Assembly (NCBI GenBank): GCA_025617745.1
Contig: CM046863.1
Span: 11,724,273 to 11,788,272, forward strand
DNA length: 64,000 nt
Origin: Heliocidaris erythrogramma
Taxonomy: Eukaryota; Echinodermata; Echinoidea; Camarodonta; Echinometridae
Reading direction: 5' to 3'
The notes under the pieces were generated by a model. The model worked only from the letters and a program-made list of their open reading frames with translations. It did no database searches and was not told the DNA's origin. Below are positions 10,146 to 22,360 of this stretch, piece after piece (position 1 is the stretch's first letter; each line of letters opens with the position of its first letter). The position numbers were made by a program, and so were the translations under genes.

Positions 10146-12240
10146 CATTGCCGTCATGAAATATCTCTGTTGATTTAGATTCAAAGTTAGGCAAATAACA
10201 TTTTCGATTTTTTTTTCAATGGTAACGCATGTTCATAATCACATGTTTTTTTGATAATGGAAGAGCAAAAAAAGAAATGAATAAATAATAAAAGCGTTCC
10301 CATATAAACTGTCATAAATGGTGAATATGCCAACTGAAATGACAAAAGAAAAATTCTACCCTTGTAAATCGTGCATATAAATATGATGAATAGTTTAGCA
10401 TTCATAGCATTAGAATATTCCTTTTTTCATAAGACAGAACATTTTATTATAGACCAGAGTTTCTGCAGTATCATATGACTCCTAAATACATGTATTATTA
10501 GGCTCTCATCAAATATAAATTTTGTATTCAAGGGAAACTTTAAAAATACAGGCAAGTCACAGCCTAGTCTGCAAGCACAGACTGTAAGTTGACACTTTAT
10601 CAAAAAATCACTGTCTTTTGAGAAGCATAGCAGCTATAGCAGCTATAGTATATGGCCTATGGTAGTCTTACAGTGTAGAACTCTTTCGTCCCAGTCATAT
10701 TTTTCTCAGATCAGAGGTCTGAATATTGGGTTTTCGCCCTCACCTTATCCTTATGGGGGGGGGGGGGGGGGGGGTGTCTAAACACACGCATTGTGTACAT
10801 TCTACGTAGTGACGTGTTGTATAATTGCAATTAGTGCATGCTATATTATGAATAAAATCACTGTTTTAAACGATAGGTCGGTGACCTGGACGGAATTGAT
10901 CAATTTGGGCCTTCATCACACTTACATATTATTAGCAAGAAATTGTATTACCATTCGTAAGACAAGTAATTTCAGGAGCCTCGCTCGATTTTACATGCGG
11001 GGAGGTATACCTGGAGGAAGTGATGTGGCCCGGTTGGGAACACCTGCTGGAATCGTTGATGAGAGCTGGGAATGGGTGATGCATCTGGGTTACATAAAAA
11101 ACTACCCCGTCTGATTGGGCATTCCTGACGGCTAGCAGGGGGGGGGGGGGGGGGGGGGCTCGTGGCAATGTAGAGGGGACATTTGTTTACGAGAGGGGGT
11201 TTCTAGCCGTGGGTTTACCCCTTCTCGGGCTATACGCTTGGCTTTCATACATTTTGCTTTTAAGGTTATGTGTGGGCTGCAGATTACATTTAATCACATG
11301 ATCCCTCATTTTTCAGCATAGATTCCAGCAGTACTTCTGTAATTGTGTTGGATACTCACATATGTGTGTGATTTAATTATAATATTTGTGTTAATTCATG
11401 TACCACAATGGTAAAATGATTCAAGTAGAAATGACAATAACAAATGTTAAAGAAAAGCCACAAAAAACACATAATTCGAACGGTTTTCCGCTTCCTCATT
11501 TATCAGCCGTGAATTATTGTAGATTATTTACTATGGTGAGATGATGGAAGCTCTAAAAGAAACACGCTTAAATTATATAACAAAAGAAATAAGCTTTTTT
11601 GTTTTAATATATGTCTATCCTATACAAATGTAAAAAGGAAAATATTTCATTCTTAATGAATAGCGCATATTTGGATTTTTGAAAAAGTGAAGGACAAAGA
11701 GAGAGTTTAGCAAGGTGGAAGGAAAATTCTGATAGCGTCTTAAGATAAATTTAGAAATATTCTAAATAATACATTGATTTATAATATATTCAAATAGTAT
11801 ACTTTAACACTTCTGTAATGAAGATTAATTTCACAGCTCCATGAGCTTCGAAAGAAATGAATGTGAGTGGAATGAGGCCCAAGAATGTAGGAGCTGATGC
11901 CAAAAGCCTACAGCTCAATGAACCAAAATTCCAAGAGACCGACAGCCCACCTGAATCTCCCGGGCCTTTCGATAGTTTTTTTTTCACTTGACTAGTTCAC
12001 TAGACGGATGGCCAATATATATAGGTATATTTCTTTATTTTATTGTTTACGTTGATCGGTCTCGTTGGCAGCGGTGTAGTGAACATTTGATATTAATATC
12101 GATCTCGTGGGCTGTTGGTCTACTAAGATGCACCCGATATATAAGGCCGCTCAATAATTTTATGAACATAAAACCATGGTGCAATGATGGACAAAAATGA
12201 GATGAATATTATTTTTGAAAACACCAATGGGAATTTAGGG
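10146..12240. other. 3' flank of the aminotransferase exon, no further gene recognised
   Basis: AT-rich sequence, probably 3' UTR at first. It has two long G runs (10755-10774 and 11138-11158), each next to short sequence resembling decayed transposon termini. A 107-codon frame at 10791-11114 lies between the two runs and shows no known domain. Confidence 0.4.
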
Positions 12241-12242
12241 AT

Positions 12243-12720
12243 TATAGATGCTCCGTAAGTTATGCCCCAAATCAATTTTTGATTCCATAAAAACATTCTG
12301 CGTTGCATAAATGTATTTCATTCAGTTGTTGTTTTAGTTGGGTCGTAGATTCCCGTAAGTTACGCCTCAAATCATTTTTTCGATTCCATGAAAACATTCT
12401 GGGTTGTATACTTCATTCATGTTTATATTTTCATTTTTTATTTCTGTATTCATTATTATTATTCCTTTTTATTTATTCATTCATTCATTTCTTTTAATGT
12501 TTATTTATTTATTTATTTTTATTTTTTATTTTTTATTTATTTATTTATTTTATTTTTTTTGGGGGGGGGGGGGGTGTAGATTCTCCGTAAGTTACAGCCC
12601 TAATCAACTTTCGATTCTATTGAGAAATTATGCCATTCTCAATTTCATTCATTTTTTTTTCATTTGAGTTGTAGATTTTTTTTAATTCGATTAAACATTA
12701 TGCGTTGTATAATAAATGAT
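12243..12720 (+). repeat. Degenerate tandem repeat with CTCCGTAAGTTACG units
   Basis: The block TAGATTCTCCGTAAGTTACG, then CAAATCA-TTTTCGATTCCAT and AACATTCTG-GTTGTA, recurs at 12243, 12347 and 12577, with a decayed fourth copy near 12665. Between the second and third units is a T-rich ATTT expansion ending in a 14-bp G run (12561-12574). Confidence 0.7.
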
Positions 12721-13477
12721 ACTGGATTTGGCATTTGGTAAAATCGGATAAAAATGTCCAGTTTGGGGCATTAGGTCACATAGGATCCAAATACATGTAT
12801 CCAGTTGTGGATTTTGGTCAAAGGGGATAAAAATTTCCGGTTTTGCTATTGGATAATGCAAATGGAAACATTTATGTTACATTTTAGTCTGATTATTTGT
12901 ATATAATTCATATCTACTTTTGTAAATAATGGGTATAACTGGATTGTAATTATTATATTATTTATTTGTTCTTTTACAGTCTTGTACATTTTTGTGAGCA
13001 ATAAAAATATTCAATTTTTCTCAGTATATATCATTTGATTTCATTTCTTGTATTTGATTGTGGTTGTGATTATAATGTGCATGATAATTACAAATGGATC
13101 AATTGAGAAGTAAGAATGGGTATTGCAATCATGATTATACAATATAAAGAGAGAGAGAGTTATGGCTTGGAGTGAGATGTAAAAGAAATTTAGCAATGAA
13201 TGGACCAAAGTTTCTTAAATAAAACTATTTAGAATTAAGAGAGGGCAAGTACAGTAACAATTTACCAGTAAATGAGCATAAAATTGCTTCGCTTAATCTG
13301 GATTCATCGACATTTCCAGACCTATTTACCAAAGCGTTCAAAAATATAATATAATTTTCAAAAATAATGCTGCGGACATATTTATTTCAAATATTTGTCA
13401 TTTGAAAGTCATTTCATATGGCGAATCATTCACGGATTTTGAAGGTAATTGACAAGTAGCATTATTTTTAAGAATAT

Positions 13478-13499
13478 ATATATATATATATATATATAT
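13478..13499. repeat. (AT)n microsatellite
   Basis: About eleven AT dinucleotides after AAGAAT. The surrounding 12.7-14.3 kb stretch has no recognised gene. It holds a 21-bp G run (13916-13936) about 40 bp from a TACGCCACTG motif, a likely decayed hAT-type terminus. Confidence 0.7.
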
Positions 13500-14358
13500 C
13501 GTTGGCAGGATGTCTTTGCAAGATTTTTCCCCATGCCTTTTGTACACACTGCCTCGCACTGAACGATGAGGGTTCTATATTCATACGCCGTTTTCTGTGC
13601 TCGGCTTTCTGAAGTTGGGTCTGACTGTTTTTGAACTTTTGAAAGAAATATCAACTTCAGGTCGCCTTGCAGAATTTCTTGACTCTTTCTCAAGCCTATG
13701 GGGTTTTCGTTAGATTTCGATTGTAGAAGTGAGTGAATAGAAAACCGTTTATCAATCTATACAATTCGAGCTTCCCTACCGCTCAGCCGCTGTGGTCAAA
13801 ATTTCCTTGGTAAAGTGCACAAGAAAATGCGATTTTTAGGGTTAAAAATCGACAAATTTGCCGCTCGATCGCTTTGCTACCTCTCTTCTACAATAACGTA
13901 GATAAGTTTGGGCACGGGGGGGGGGGGGGGGGGGGGCGAGCTTCATTGTTTGCCCCGGGCGCCATAATCCCTAAATACGCCACTGGCTTCGCTCACTCGT
14001 ACGTAAAATGTTGCGTCCAAATAATTGAAAAGCAGTCCGGGCGTCGAACTAAAAAAAATGTTTGCTACAAGCCGTTATCTTTCTCTCCAATTTGCTATAA
14101 CGTCAGAGCTCTCCCGGAAAAGGGGGAAAGGGGATACTACCCCTCCATGCACCCACCCCTGTTACATACAATAAAGTATTCCGTCCAAAATATCTGATAA
14201 GCAGCCAGGGCGCCGAACTAACATTCCGCCTCAAAAAATGGTGCTAAAACGTCAGAGTTTTCGCGTTTCGCGCGGGAAGGGGGAACTGTAGAGCTCACAA
14301 AAGTAAAAACATTGCACCCGCAAATGTCAAAATAACCACAAACGTCATTACATGTCAA

Positions 14359-14785
14359 CCACATTTGTGGAATAATTTGCAGCTCGCTATACGAGAGTTA
14401 TCCACATTCGTCTCGTTCAAATTAAACCTTAAACGGCATCTGAAGTCAATGGAAGTATAAGGATTTCTTCAACATGTATTACTCTTTAATAGTTTGTATA
14501 TTTATATGGTTTTTCTTCAATATCATTTTCATTTCTATTTTATATGATATTGAACTTTATCTTATATAATTATTCAACGTTGGCAACTTGTACCCCTGCA
14601 ACATTTTACTGTTTTTCATATTTTTGTTTTAAACGCATTTTACTCGGTATATTTGTATTTTGTATTTTGAATGCTTTTTATCTGTACATGTATATCCATT
14701 CTGTATCATGTTTGTTGTTAGGGCCCCATGGGAGACCAACTGTTGTTGAATGGGCCACTCCATATCAATAAATAAATAAATAACT
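14359..14785 (+). mobile_element. 5'-truncated L2/CR1-like LINE 3' end
   Basis: From 14359 one frame encodes the classic C-terminal segment of these LINE ORFs (HLWNNLQLAIRELSTFVSFK, then LNLKRHL) and stops at TAA 14458-14460. About 320 bp of T-rich 3' UTR follow, with the recurrent GGGCCCCATGGGAGACC ... TGGGCCACTCC sequence, ending in (ATAA)n. An approximate 17-bp repeat AAAATAACCACAAA-GT flanks it (about 14328 and 14813), a plausible target-site duplication. Confidence 0.85.
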
Positions 14786-14927
14786 TAATAACAAAAATAA
14801 TGAAATAAATAAAAATAACCACAAATGTAATAAAAATCGCACACAAATGTAAAAACATTTCGCCTACAAATATTGAGAAACGCCATCTAAGTTCGGCGCT
14901 GTCGGCAAATGGCTATTAAACGGCGAA

Positions 14928-15926
14928 ATGGTGGTGGAGGGCCAAACAGACTTATTACCCAAAATCCCTGAATGGCGTTTAACACGACCTCATGTGTCCC
15001 TCGAACACCAGGGTAAAATACAGAAAAGGGAAATGCTTCAAGTTGAAATGAAATCGATTATTCTAGAAAGTATTAGAAATTCATGGAATGGATATTTACA
15101 TGTTTATACAGATGGATCCAAACTGGAAGATGGGAGAACAGGAGCCGCATTTTATGTGCCTCATTACGACTTGGTGCAACATTTTAGATTATCTTGCATT
15201 ATGAGAGCAGAACTAGTAGCCATACTCATGGCACTAGAGTGGATTAATACATTTATGGAAGCCTCATCGGTGGTAATATTTAGTGACTCTTTGTCAGCTT
15301 TAGAAATGATCGATTCATACTTTATTAGATGTGCTATTGTGAATGAAATTTTATACATAATTAATATTTTGAAGTTGAAGGATGTTTGTGTTGCCTTTGA
15401 ATGGATTCCATCACACTGCGATATTAACGGCAACGAGATCGTAGATCGGGCCGCCAAAATAGGAGCCACGAAAAAGTGTATAGACATAGATATCCCACAC
15501 ACGAGAGGTGAACTAGCAGCCTCTCGTTTGATCCATTATAACAAATTATGGCAAAGAGAATGGGACAATGCCGAGCACGGTAGATTTATATATGCCTTAC
15601 ATAGCGACGTTACTAAGCCCATACACAGACATGGCTTGTCTCGTAGAGAAGAATGCTTGATACAACAACTAAGAGTAGGTAAATGCAGGTTAAATTATTA
15701 CCTTTTTCAAATTAACCAGCATGATACTGGTCTCTGTGAAGTGTGTCAAGAATTTGAGACGATTGAACATTTTATTTTATATTGTTCAAAATACGATAAA
15801 GAGAGACGTCTATTAAAAGAAAGGATTAAATTGAAAAATCCTAATCTAAAAGAATTATTGATGTCTAACCCAATTTTCACTCGTGAATTATTGGGTTACA
15901 TATATGATACCAATCGTTTTAGATAG
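14928..15926 (+). CDS. RNase H and C-terminal zinc motif of a non-LTR retrotransposon (I-like clade), 5'-truncated
   Basis: This is a 332-residue open frame. Residues about 58-185 are a type I RNase H domain: YTDGS (Asp), the Glu of MRAELVAILMAL, FSDSLSAL (Asp) and a final Asp in NEIVDRAAK after EWIPSHCDINGN, so all four catalytic acidic residues are present. A C-terminal C-x2-C-x8-H-x4-C motif (CEVCQEFETIEHFILYC) follows, typical of LINEs with a 3' RNase H. The reverse transcriptase is absent, so the copy is 5'-truncated although this part is intact. The 3' UTR runs AT-rich to about 16080, just before a 23-bp C run (16093-16115). Not a cellular RNase H. Confidence 0.9.
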   Translation: MVVEGQTDLLPKIPEWRLTRPHVSLEHQGKIQKREMLQVEMKSIILESIRNSWNGYLHVYTDGSKLEDGRTGAAFYVPHYDLVQHFRLSCIMRAELVAILMALEWINTFMEASSVVIFSDSLSALEMIDSYFIRCAIVNEILYIINILKLKDVCVAFEWIPSHCDINGNEIVDRAAKIGATKKCIDIDIPHTRGELAASRLIHYNKLWQREWDNAEHGRFIYALHSDVTKPIHRHGLSRREECLIQQLRVGKCRLNYYLFQINQHDTGLCEVCQEFETIEHFILYCSKYDKERRLLKERIKLKNPNLKELLMSNPIFTRELLGYIYDTNRFR

Positions 15927-16289
15927 CCCGTTTTTTATCATATACATTGTTATGTATACGATGTTGAAGAAATTGGGTAAAGAGTAACAAAAATAAATAA
16001 AACAATATATGTATATATTTATATGTATATGTGTGTATAATTGTGTATAAATATGTATGTTTTATGTTTTCCATGAACAATTGGAATTTACTCCCCCCCC
16101 CCCCCCCCCCCCCCCGTCTCTCTCTGTTAATTCCGATTGATTGCTGGGGTATCTTGATATTATAGCGAATAATTACGAATAATCACGATCGACAGCTATC
16201 TAACACTGGAGATGGGATATTAACTTTTTACCATACTAATGATGACCATTAATAACACCATTTTCACCACAAAAAAGTCACTCGTGGGC

Positions 16290-16928
16290 TCTCCGAAGCC
16301 TACGCCCAACCTACTATGACTGGCGCAAATAATCTGAGGAGATTGAAGAGCGCCATCATAAAGAAGAACCAACCAACGCTATCCTAAAACCTTCGTCAAC
16401 AAAGCTCAGAAAGCCAGGGACCAAATGGACCAAGAGGAACATGAATACAAGTCCACGGTTGTCCTCCCCTATGTGGAGTCCATCGCCCCAGTTCTTAGGA
16501 GACGACTGAAGAAACATGACATCAGGGTCATCTTCAAATCAAACACGACCATCAGAAACCACCTCGTGAGAGGCAAGGATCCGGTACCAGCACTGAGGAA
16601 GGATGGTGTAGTCTACCAGATTCTCTGCAAGGGTTGCAGCAAAAGCTTCATCGGGGAAACTGGTAGACCAGTGGGAGAAAGACTAGCCGAACATAGACGG
16701 GACGTCATCAACAATAGGACAGAATTCTCAGCGGTAGCTGAACATGCATGGAGTGCGCAACATCACCCGGATTGGACAGGAGTCAAGTGCATCGACACTT
16801 TACAACACTGGTACACCAGGAGAGTGAAAGAGGCAATTCAGATCCGCCCCCACCACGATACCATCAACAGGGATAACAGGTTTGAGATTCCAGAATTGTG
16901 GATGCGATGCATTCGACTTCATGACTAA
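16290..16928 (+). pseudogene. Penelope-like element fragment with GIY-YIG endonuclease
   Basis: The open part is 16425-16928. It encodes PALRKDGVVYQILCKGCSKS, then FIGETGRPVGERLAEHRRD, the GIY-YIG core in Penelope form (VVYQI ... FIGETGR), with the catalytic Arg and downstream Glu region (VKEAIQIRPHHDTINRD). The preceding frame reads back through TFVNKAQKARDQ. Further upstream the related segment NLRRLKSAIIKKN lies in a different frame, so there is a frameshift near 16365-16385. The reverse transcriptase is missing. The stop at 16926-16928 is followed within 90 bp by SINE S2. Confidence 0.85.
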
Positions 16929-17012
16929 CAGTGGACGGACGTCTGAGAGCGCACCTCCCGGGTGTCACCCCACATCCGCAAACACGCTATAACCTTCGTG
17001 CATGCAGCAACA

Positions 17013-17192
17013 ACTGGGCGTTACAGTGGCATGCGCCTGTAATCCAGCTACCAGTGGAAGTTAAAACTGATTCAGCGGACCCAGGTTCGAGACTGAGTCA
17101 CGTCTTTCGGATGGTGACGTTAAAGGTCGGTCCCAGACGTAAATAATCATATCTGATAAAAACCCAATTACACACACACACACACACACATT
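17013..17192 (+). mobile_element. SINE with 7SL-like head (copy S2)
   Basis: The head starts TGGGCGTTACAGTGGCATGC then GCCTGTAATCCAGCTACCAG, close to the 7SL/Alu 5' domain (GTGGC...GCCTGTA-TCCCAGCTAC). The B box AGGTTCGAGACT lies 58 nt further on. The body matches S1 (CACGTCTTTCGGATGG, ACGTTAAAGGTCGGTCC, then ACGTAAATAATCATATCTGA). The tail is (CA)n at 17170-17190. It lies between the Penelope-like ORF and a sequence containing GGCCGAAACGTCG (17222-17236) that may be the rest of that element's 3' region. Confidence 0.78.
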
Positions 17193-17321
17193 CTCCACAG
17201 TACTTGACAAAGGCCATCTGGAGCGGCCGAAACGTCGTACACCATACAACGATTTCTTCGCGAGACAAGTGGACAACTCTTCAACTCTCTTCAGGATTAC
17301 CGCGATGGTCAACTTCTTCAG

Positions 17322-17322
<1 letters not shown>

Positions 17323-17366
<44 letters not shown>

Positions 17367-17367
17367 G
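17323..17367. repeat. (TA)n microsatellite
   Basis: About 45 bp of alternating TA with one TTA interruption, possibly the tail of the retroelement just upstream. From 17465 to about 17700 follows sequence like a dispersed echinoderm repeat (AATCCAACCTTTGTAAAAAG, GAAATCGGACAAAGA) with no coding capacity. Confidence 0.8.
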
Positions 17368-18113
17368 TATTCATATTGTAAATATGGGATTTTTTTTTTA
17401 CATACAATATAACCTTCTTCTCTTGCTCGTGTTAGGTCGTAATTAGCAATCATGAGAACAGAGAATTCTTCAAAACAATGATTACGATTAAGGGGTAATC
17501 CAACCTTTGTAAAAAGCTGATTTGTGTGAAAATAGAAAAATAAGAGAAACATGATGTTAAAGGTTTGAAAGAAATCGGACAAAGATTAAGAGAGTTATGA
17601 ATGTTTGAGAAATGATATAAATATATCAATGTAAATCTTAAATTCGCAATTTAGTGACTCAATTGTGACGTATTGACGGTCAACTTTTCCATTCGTCGTA
17701 CACTAACATATCATTCAATTCGAATTCCTTTTCCCTCGGGGTAGTACTCGAGATACCATATTGAATTATACACTGTAAAAATGGAAATTTTTAGTGATTC
17801 TGTGTGTTATAGCGAATGTGAAAGTTGACATGATATCTTTAAAAGAGGGGTAATTTTTTTTTTTTTTTTTTTGGGGGGGGGGGGGGATGGCGTAGCACTG
17901 CGTCAACGAAGGTGTCGGTCTTTTCCTCAAAAGATATTGAAAATCAACTGTTGCATGAATAGAACTCCGATCGGATAAGTCATGTTTTCTCATGAAAGCG
18001 TACCAGTCCTTTCTCTATTTTCTCAGTATCTCGCCTCCCTGGTTTTCTTCTCTCTCTCTCTCCGTCTCTAAATAAAACTCTTTTTTCTTAGTCTCTCCCC
18101 CGGGGTGAAGGGT

Positions 18114-18775
18114 GGGCGGCCGTAATATGGCAAAAGTGTGTATCTGGGTAAAATGTGGGTTTTATAGATTTTTCCATTGGGGGGGGGGGGGGGGTCCTTG
18201 AGGTCGAAATTTTCATTTAGCCAACTCTCAGATGTGGTAGAATTTTCGTTTCTGAGATAATAGGAGTCGTTTTCACATTTTGGTTGTAAATTTGATGGCA
18301 AAAGGGTGTATCTATAGATACAGCCCTCAGAATATTGAGTAACGCTGATGCTTTAATGGCAGAAAGGTGTATCTTAAGATACATCCTTTCTCCAAATTAA
18401 CCAACAGATATATTTCGTACACTTAATATGGCAAAAGGGTGTATCTATAGATAGGATTTGTATGGTGTATCTGCAGATACACCCTTTTGCCATAAAGAGA
18501 CTAAGGCGCCATTTGTCAGGTTTTGTTGGCAGAAGGGTGTATCTAGAAAAAACTGACTCTAATCCTGGTGATAATTAATTTCAAAAAATAAAACATATAC
18601 AAAAATAATTTAAGGAATAAAGCGAAAATTAAGACAAACTCCATCATCGAACATCCATTCTTGTGGCTTCCACATCAAATCCAAATACCCAAACTTTAAA
18701 GCCATTTTTCTCGATTTTGTTTATTCCGCTGCGGAGCTCAGATACACCCTTTTGCCATATTGGGTGGCACACAAA
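18114..18775. mobile_element. Foldback element built on ATGGCAAAAGGGTGTATCT
   Basis: The word ATGGCAAAAGGGTGTATCT and its inverse occur at the left end (18126), internally at 18295, 18356, 18428 (both orientations, meeting at CTGCAG) and 18528, and inverted at the right end (18741-18762). Several copies are fused head to head as GTATCTATAGATAC, making perfect short palindromes. A 16-bp G run (18179-18194) interrupts the left part. No ORF is credible. Confidence 0.82.
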
Positions 18776-18789
18776 AGTATAGATTCCCA

Positions 18790-18795
18790 TACACA

Positions 18796-18828
<33 letters not shown>
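18790..18828. repeat. (CA)n microsatellite
   Basis: About 19 CA units with one CCC interruption. The following 18.83-19.83 kb stretch is AT-rich with nothing recognised. Confidence 0.85.
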
Positions 18829-18830
<2 letters not shown>

Positions 18831-19839
18831 CCCTTGATGATCTTCTTCTTTCTTTTTTTTTTCCTTTTTTAATTTAATAGCGGATGAACAGCGGCACCAT
18901 AGCCTTATGAAAACTACAGGCCTTAATAACAGCCCATTTTTCAACTGATAGTCTGGTCGCCTAATTAATAGTGTTTCGCTTTCTTAAATATATCTATTTT
19001 CTTAAAATGCAAATTGAATTTTTTCCATTACGATTTTCTAATAGTAGAATATATATTATCCTGTTAATTTTTTATGCAGTATGTTGAGACGGATATAATC
19101 ATGATTTTCATGCATACATGAGCACTTATACTGTAATAGTGTTACAGTATGTTCAGCCTAATTACACCTCTCAGATTAGGAAGTATGACGTTTTTCATGC
19201 ACAAACGAGGCCCACATTATGTGCGAAACTCCATAAATGTATGCGTTATACATTGACTGTCTACATGAATTTATTTCAAGGGATTTTTTTTTTCAAAATA
19301 AATATTGAGTACTTAAGATCAAAGACAGTAAAATTAATTAAACTATATTTTCACTATTAGAAAAACGTAATGGGATTAATATGCCCGATTTTTAGTGAAA
19401 ATGTTAGCACTTTTTAACACTTTTTGGTGTTTTGTGGAATTCAGGTCAATCAAATCACTAAAGAAACTTTCTAAATCGACTCCTTATACTAATATTTCTC
19501 AGAAAAGCTAGTTTCTTTATACCTGCGTGATGTCTAGTTCAAAAGATATGCTAATTATGAAATTTCATCAAAATGGCCGATTCCTAACCACATGGGACAG
19601 GATTAGGTAATTTGAACATAAAATTGATTAACTAGACACTTCAGGCATTACCAAAAAAATTGGTTTGAAAAATGTATCTTGATGGTAAACAGGGACCCCT
19701 GTTTCCGACTAGACTTAAGAGGAGTGGAGAATGTGTACTGTAATGTGCAGAATGGCAATGGAATCCAGTGACCGGGGAAATAATGATGTAAGCTATTATT
19801 ATTATTATTATTATTATAAAGTGGGGAAAAACAGCAATG

Positions 19840-20700
19840 TGTCAATACCATTTCTTTTCAACAACTGGAGACTATAGATATAAAAATAAAATAAGAGTTT
19901 TGTAAAAAAATGAGGATCCTAGATTTAAGCAAATATTTCGTCAACATCACGGGCTTCACTTTATAAATATGTAAAATCTGAGACCATTATTTTTGAGACA
20001 AATTTTATTTCATCACCATAAACGCCACTATAATGATGGATACTTTCTGCACAATCATCATAATTTTCATTAGTAAACTTGACATAGCACTATTGACATC
20101 AGCACCTCTATTGCATATGAGCATTTTTTTTTGCCTTAATGTATTCTCCCCCCACCCCCCCCCCCCGAAAAAAACCCCCAAAAAACAAAAAACAAAAAAA
20201 TCCAAACTACCTCTTAGTGAAGGGTAAATCATTATCATTAAAATTAATATTTGGCATATGTTTTAACCTTTCAGAACAGGACTACTGATGACACTTATGG
20301 GATGCGATTATTAAACGTGGAGGATAAACATCAATGTGTCAGTACGATGTCTTTTGGACAATCAAATGAAACTCAAATCAACAAAATTATGAAATGTTTT
20401 GTAAAAACATGAGGAGCTTAGTTTTCGAGTAACTAATTGGTCAACATCACAAACTTCGCAGTACAGATGCTTGAAAATACTAGGCCATTTTCTTTTTAGT
20501 AAATCTTAAGACCAATTTTATTTCAACGCCATACACACCACAATAATGATGGATATTTTCTGCATGATCATGATAATTTATTCATCAGTTAATTGGACAT
20601 AGCACTGTTAACATCAATACCCTTATTGGGTATGATCATTTTTTTAAATGTATATTTGGTAACAAAAAAACCCTGAGTGAAGTAACGAACCATTAACACT
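19840..20700 (+). repeat. Tandem duplication, ~420-bp unit, two diverged copies
   Basis: About 19835-20240 and 20325-20660 share the order CAATGTGTCA, TTTTGTAAAAA-ATGAGGA, GTCAACATCAC, ATAATGATGGATA-TTTCTGCA, GACATAGCACT and ATGA-CATTTTTTT. A third, shorter relative of the ATAAACG ... TTTCTGC-CGAT segment lies at 21290-21360, and others at 25690-25780 and 26160-26250, so this is a small local repeat family. Confidence 0.7.
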
Positions 20701-20784
20701 GAAAAAATGAAAATGGATCATATTTGTCAAATCGTTTAATTTTTCACTTAGCATACACACCCCCACACACATACACCCAGACAC

Positions 20785-20787
20785 ACA

Positions 20788-20818
<31 letters not shown>

Positions 20819-22360
20819 TTACTCTACTCTCACCACTTTTGTTTGTCTTCTTTCCCTTTCTTCCCCCTTATTCCTCTTTTCTTTCTTTCTCAGTCTTCTT
20901 TTGTTCCGTTTTGTTTTGTATTATATTGTCTGTTTCTTGTCCTCTGAGTCCTGTCTTATCATTAGTTCTTCGGTGTTTTATTCTCTATTTTCTTTTTTTC
21001 TCTATGTTTTATTCTGTTTTTATTTTTGTTTTCTGCAGCCTTACGTTTTCAGGCAAAACCTAGAGTGAAGGGTCAATCATTTCTAAAATATTTCACTTAT
21101 AACATGTTTAACCCCAAATAGTGAGATTATAATCCTGACACCCCCCCCCCCTCCACACACACACACACACACACCCGGATGGTAATGCTTTGTGAGTTTC
21201 AAGAAGACAAACACCTTTTTCTTCTTTCTTTCCTTCTCTACTCCAGCCAATCATAGATATAACTCATGCAAATATTATTTTTATTAGGTACCATAAACGA
21301 TTGACATTAATCAGGTTTCCTCCTATGAAATTGTCTGCACGATCACTATAATTTTTTCGATTTTTTTATTCGCTTATTCTTTTTCTCACAAAAGTAGACT
21401 TAAATGTAGATTACCACAATCCGCGAAATAAACGCATGAGTCCTGATAAAACTACCCCCTCCCCGATACGTTTAGTAAAGTCAGGCGAAGACTGTTGCAT
21501 TCTAAATTTTTAGCAGTACACTGTATTTCAAATTATAGCTGACGATCGGTCTTTAGAGTTTAGCCTACTAATTCTTTGTCTAGTTTTTTTTTTCTCTCTC
21601 CATTGATCCTGAGTGAAGCGTATTCTTACGATAGCGCCATCTACATAATGAAAAGTAGAGGACGGGTAGAGGGCTAAATTTATATCTGGAGCTTCTTTGT
21701 TGTTTTTATTTTGTGTTTTTTGTTAAGACAAACTTCCGATTGACAGCTTTCACGATCTACTGCAATAATAAAACAGCATTAACCGTTGAAAAATTTAATA
21801 AGCAGAAATCGAACATGCAGATTTGTTACAAGACAACTCTTGCAACTTACTTTACAAGTGCGGTATTTATTCTTTCAACATGTTCAATGCATCGTGTGAA
21901 CATCTCGTGCAGTACTTCCTAAATTCGGCTCCCACCTTAAGCTGAATGAAATTCTGGATGGAGACAGTAGTGCTGATATCGCTTTAAACCAGACACAACA
22001 CTAGAACGCATGCAGGCCTATACAGTGTGTGAAAAATAAATATAATTACCGAATATCGATATCAAAATTGATATCATGATTTTGATCGAATCAAATTCAA
22101 TAGTAAAACGGCAGTCGGCCGTGCGTGTATCGGTCAGATCACATGACCATTGTGATAGAAGCGACAACTTCGCGTGAGTTTCACTTGAAAATGCTGAGTA
22201 AATAGATAAAAACTATTTACCTGTCTTGGATGTGAATAGTCCCTCGATGACCACTGATATATTGGAATCATTAATAGGAGTATCAATTCCTTTGCGGCTT
22301 GGAAAAGATAGGTCCTTTTTAAAGTACTGTCACTGTTACTATTTTCATTATGAGCGAATT
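20785..22360 (+). repeat. Segmental duplication, copy 1 (partner 25850-27205)
   Basis: Collinear matches include CAAAACCT-GAGTGAA (21055), GAGATTATAATC-TGACA plus a C run and (CA)n (21122-21175), GGTAATGCTTTGTGA, ACCATAAACGATT, GTTAAGACAAACTTCCG, CCAGACACAACACTA (21988), TTGATATCATGATTTTGATC (22062) and the LINE fragment to about 22360. A (TC)n microsatellite is at 20790-20818. Copy 1 contains more of the LINE than copy 2. Confidence 0.8.

Noticed and set aside
15164-15502. 112-codon minus-strand frame
   Set aside because: Antisense shadow of the RNase H coding sequence.
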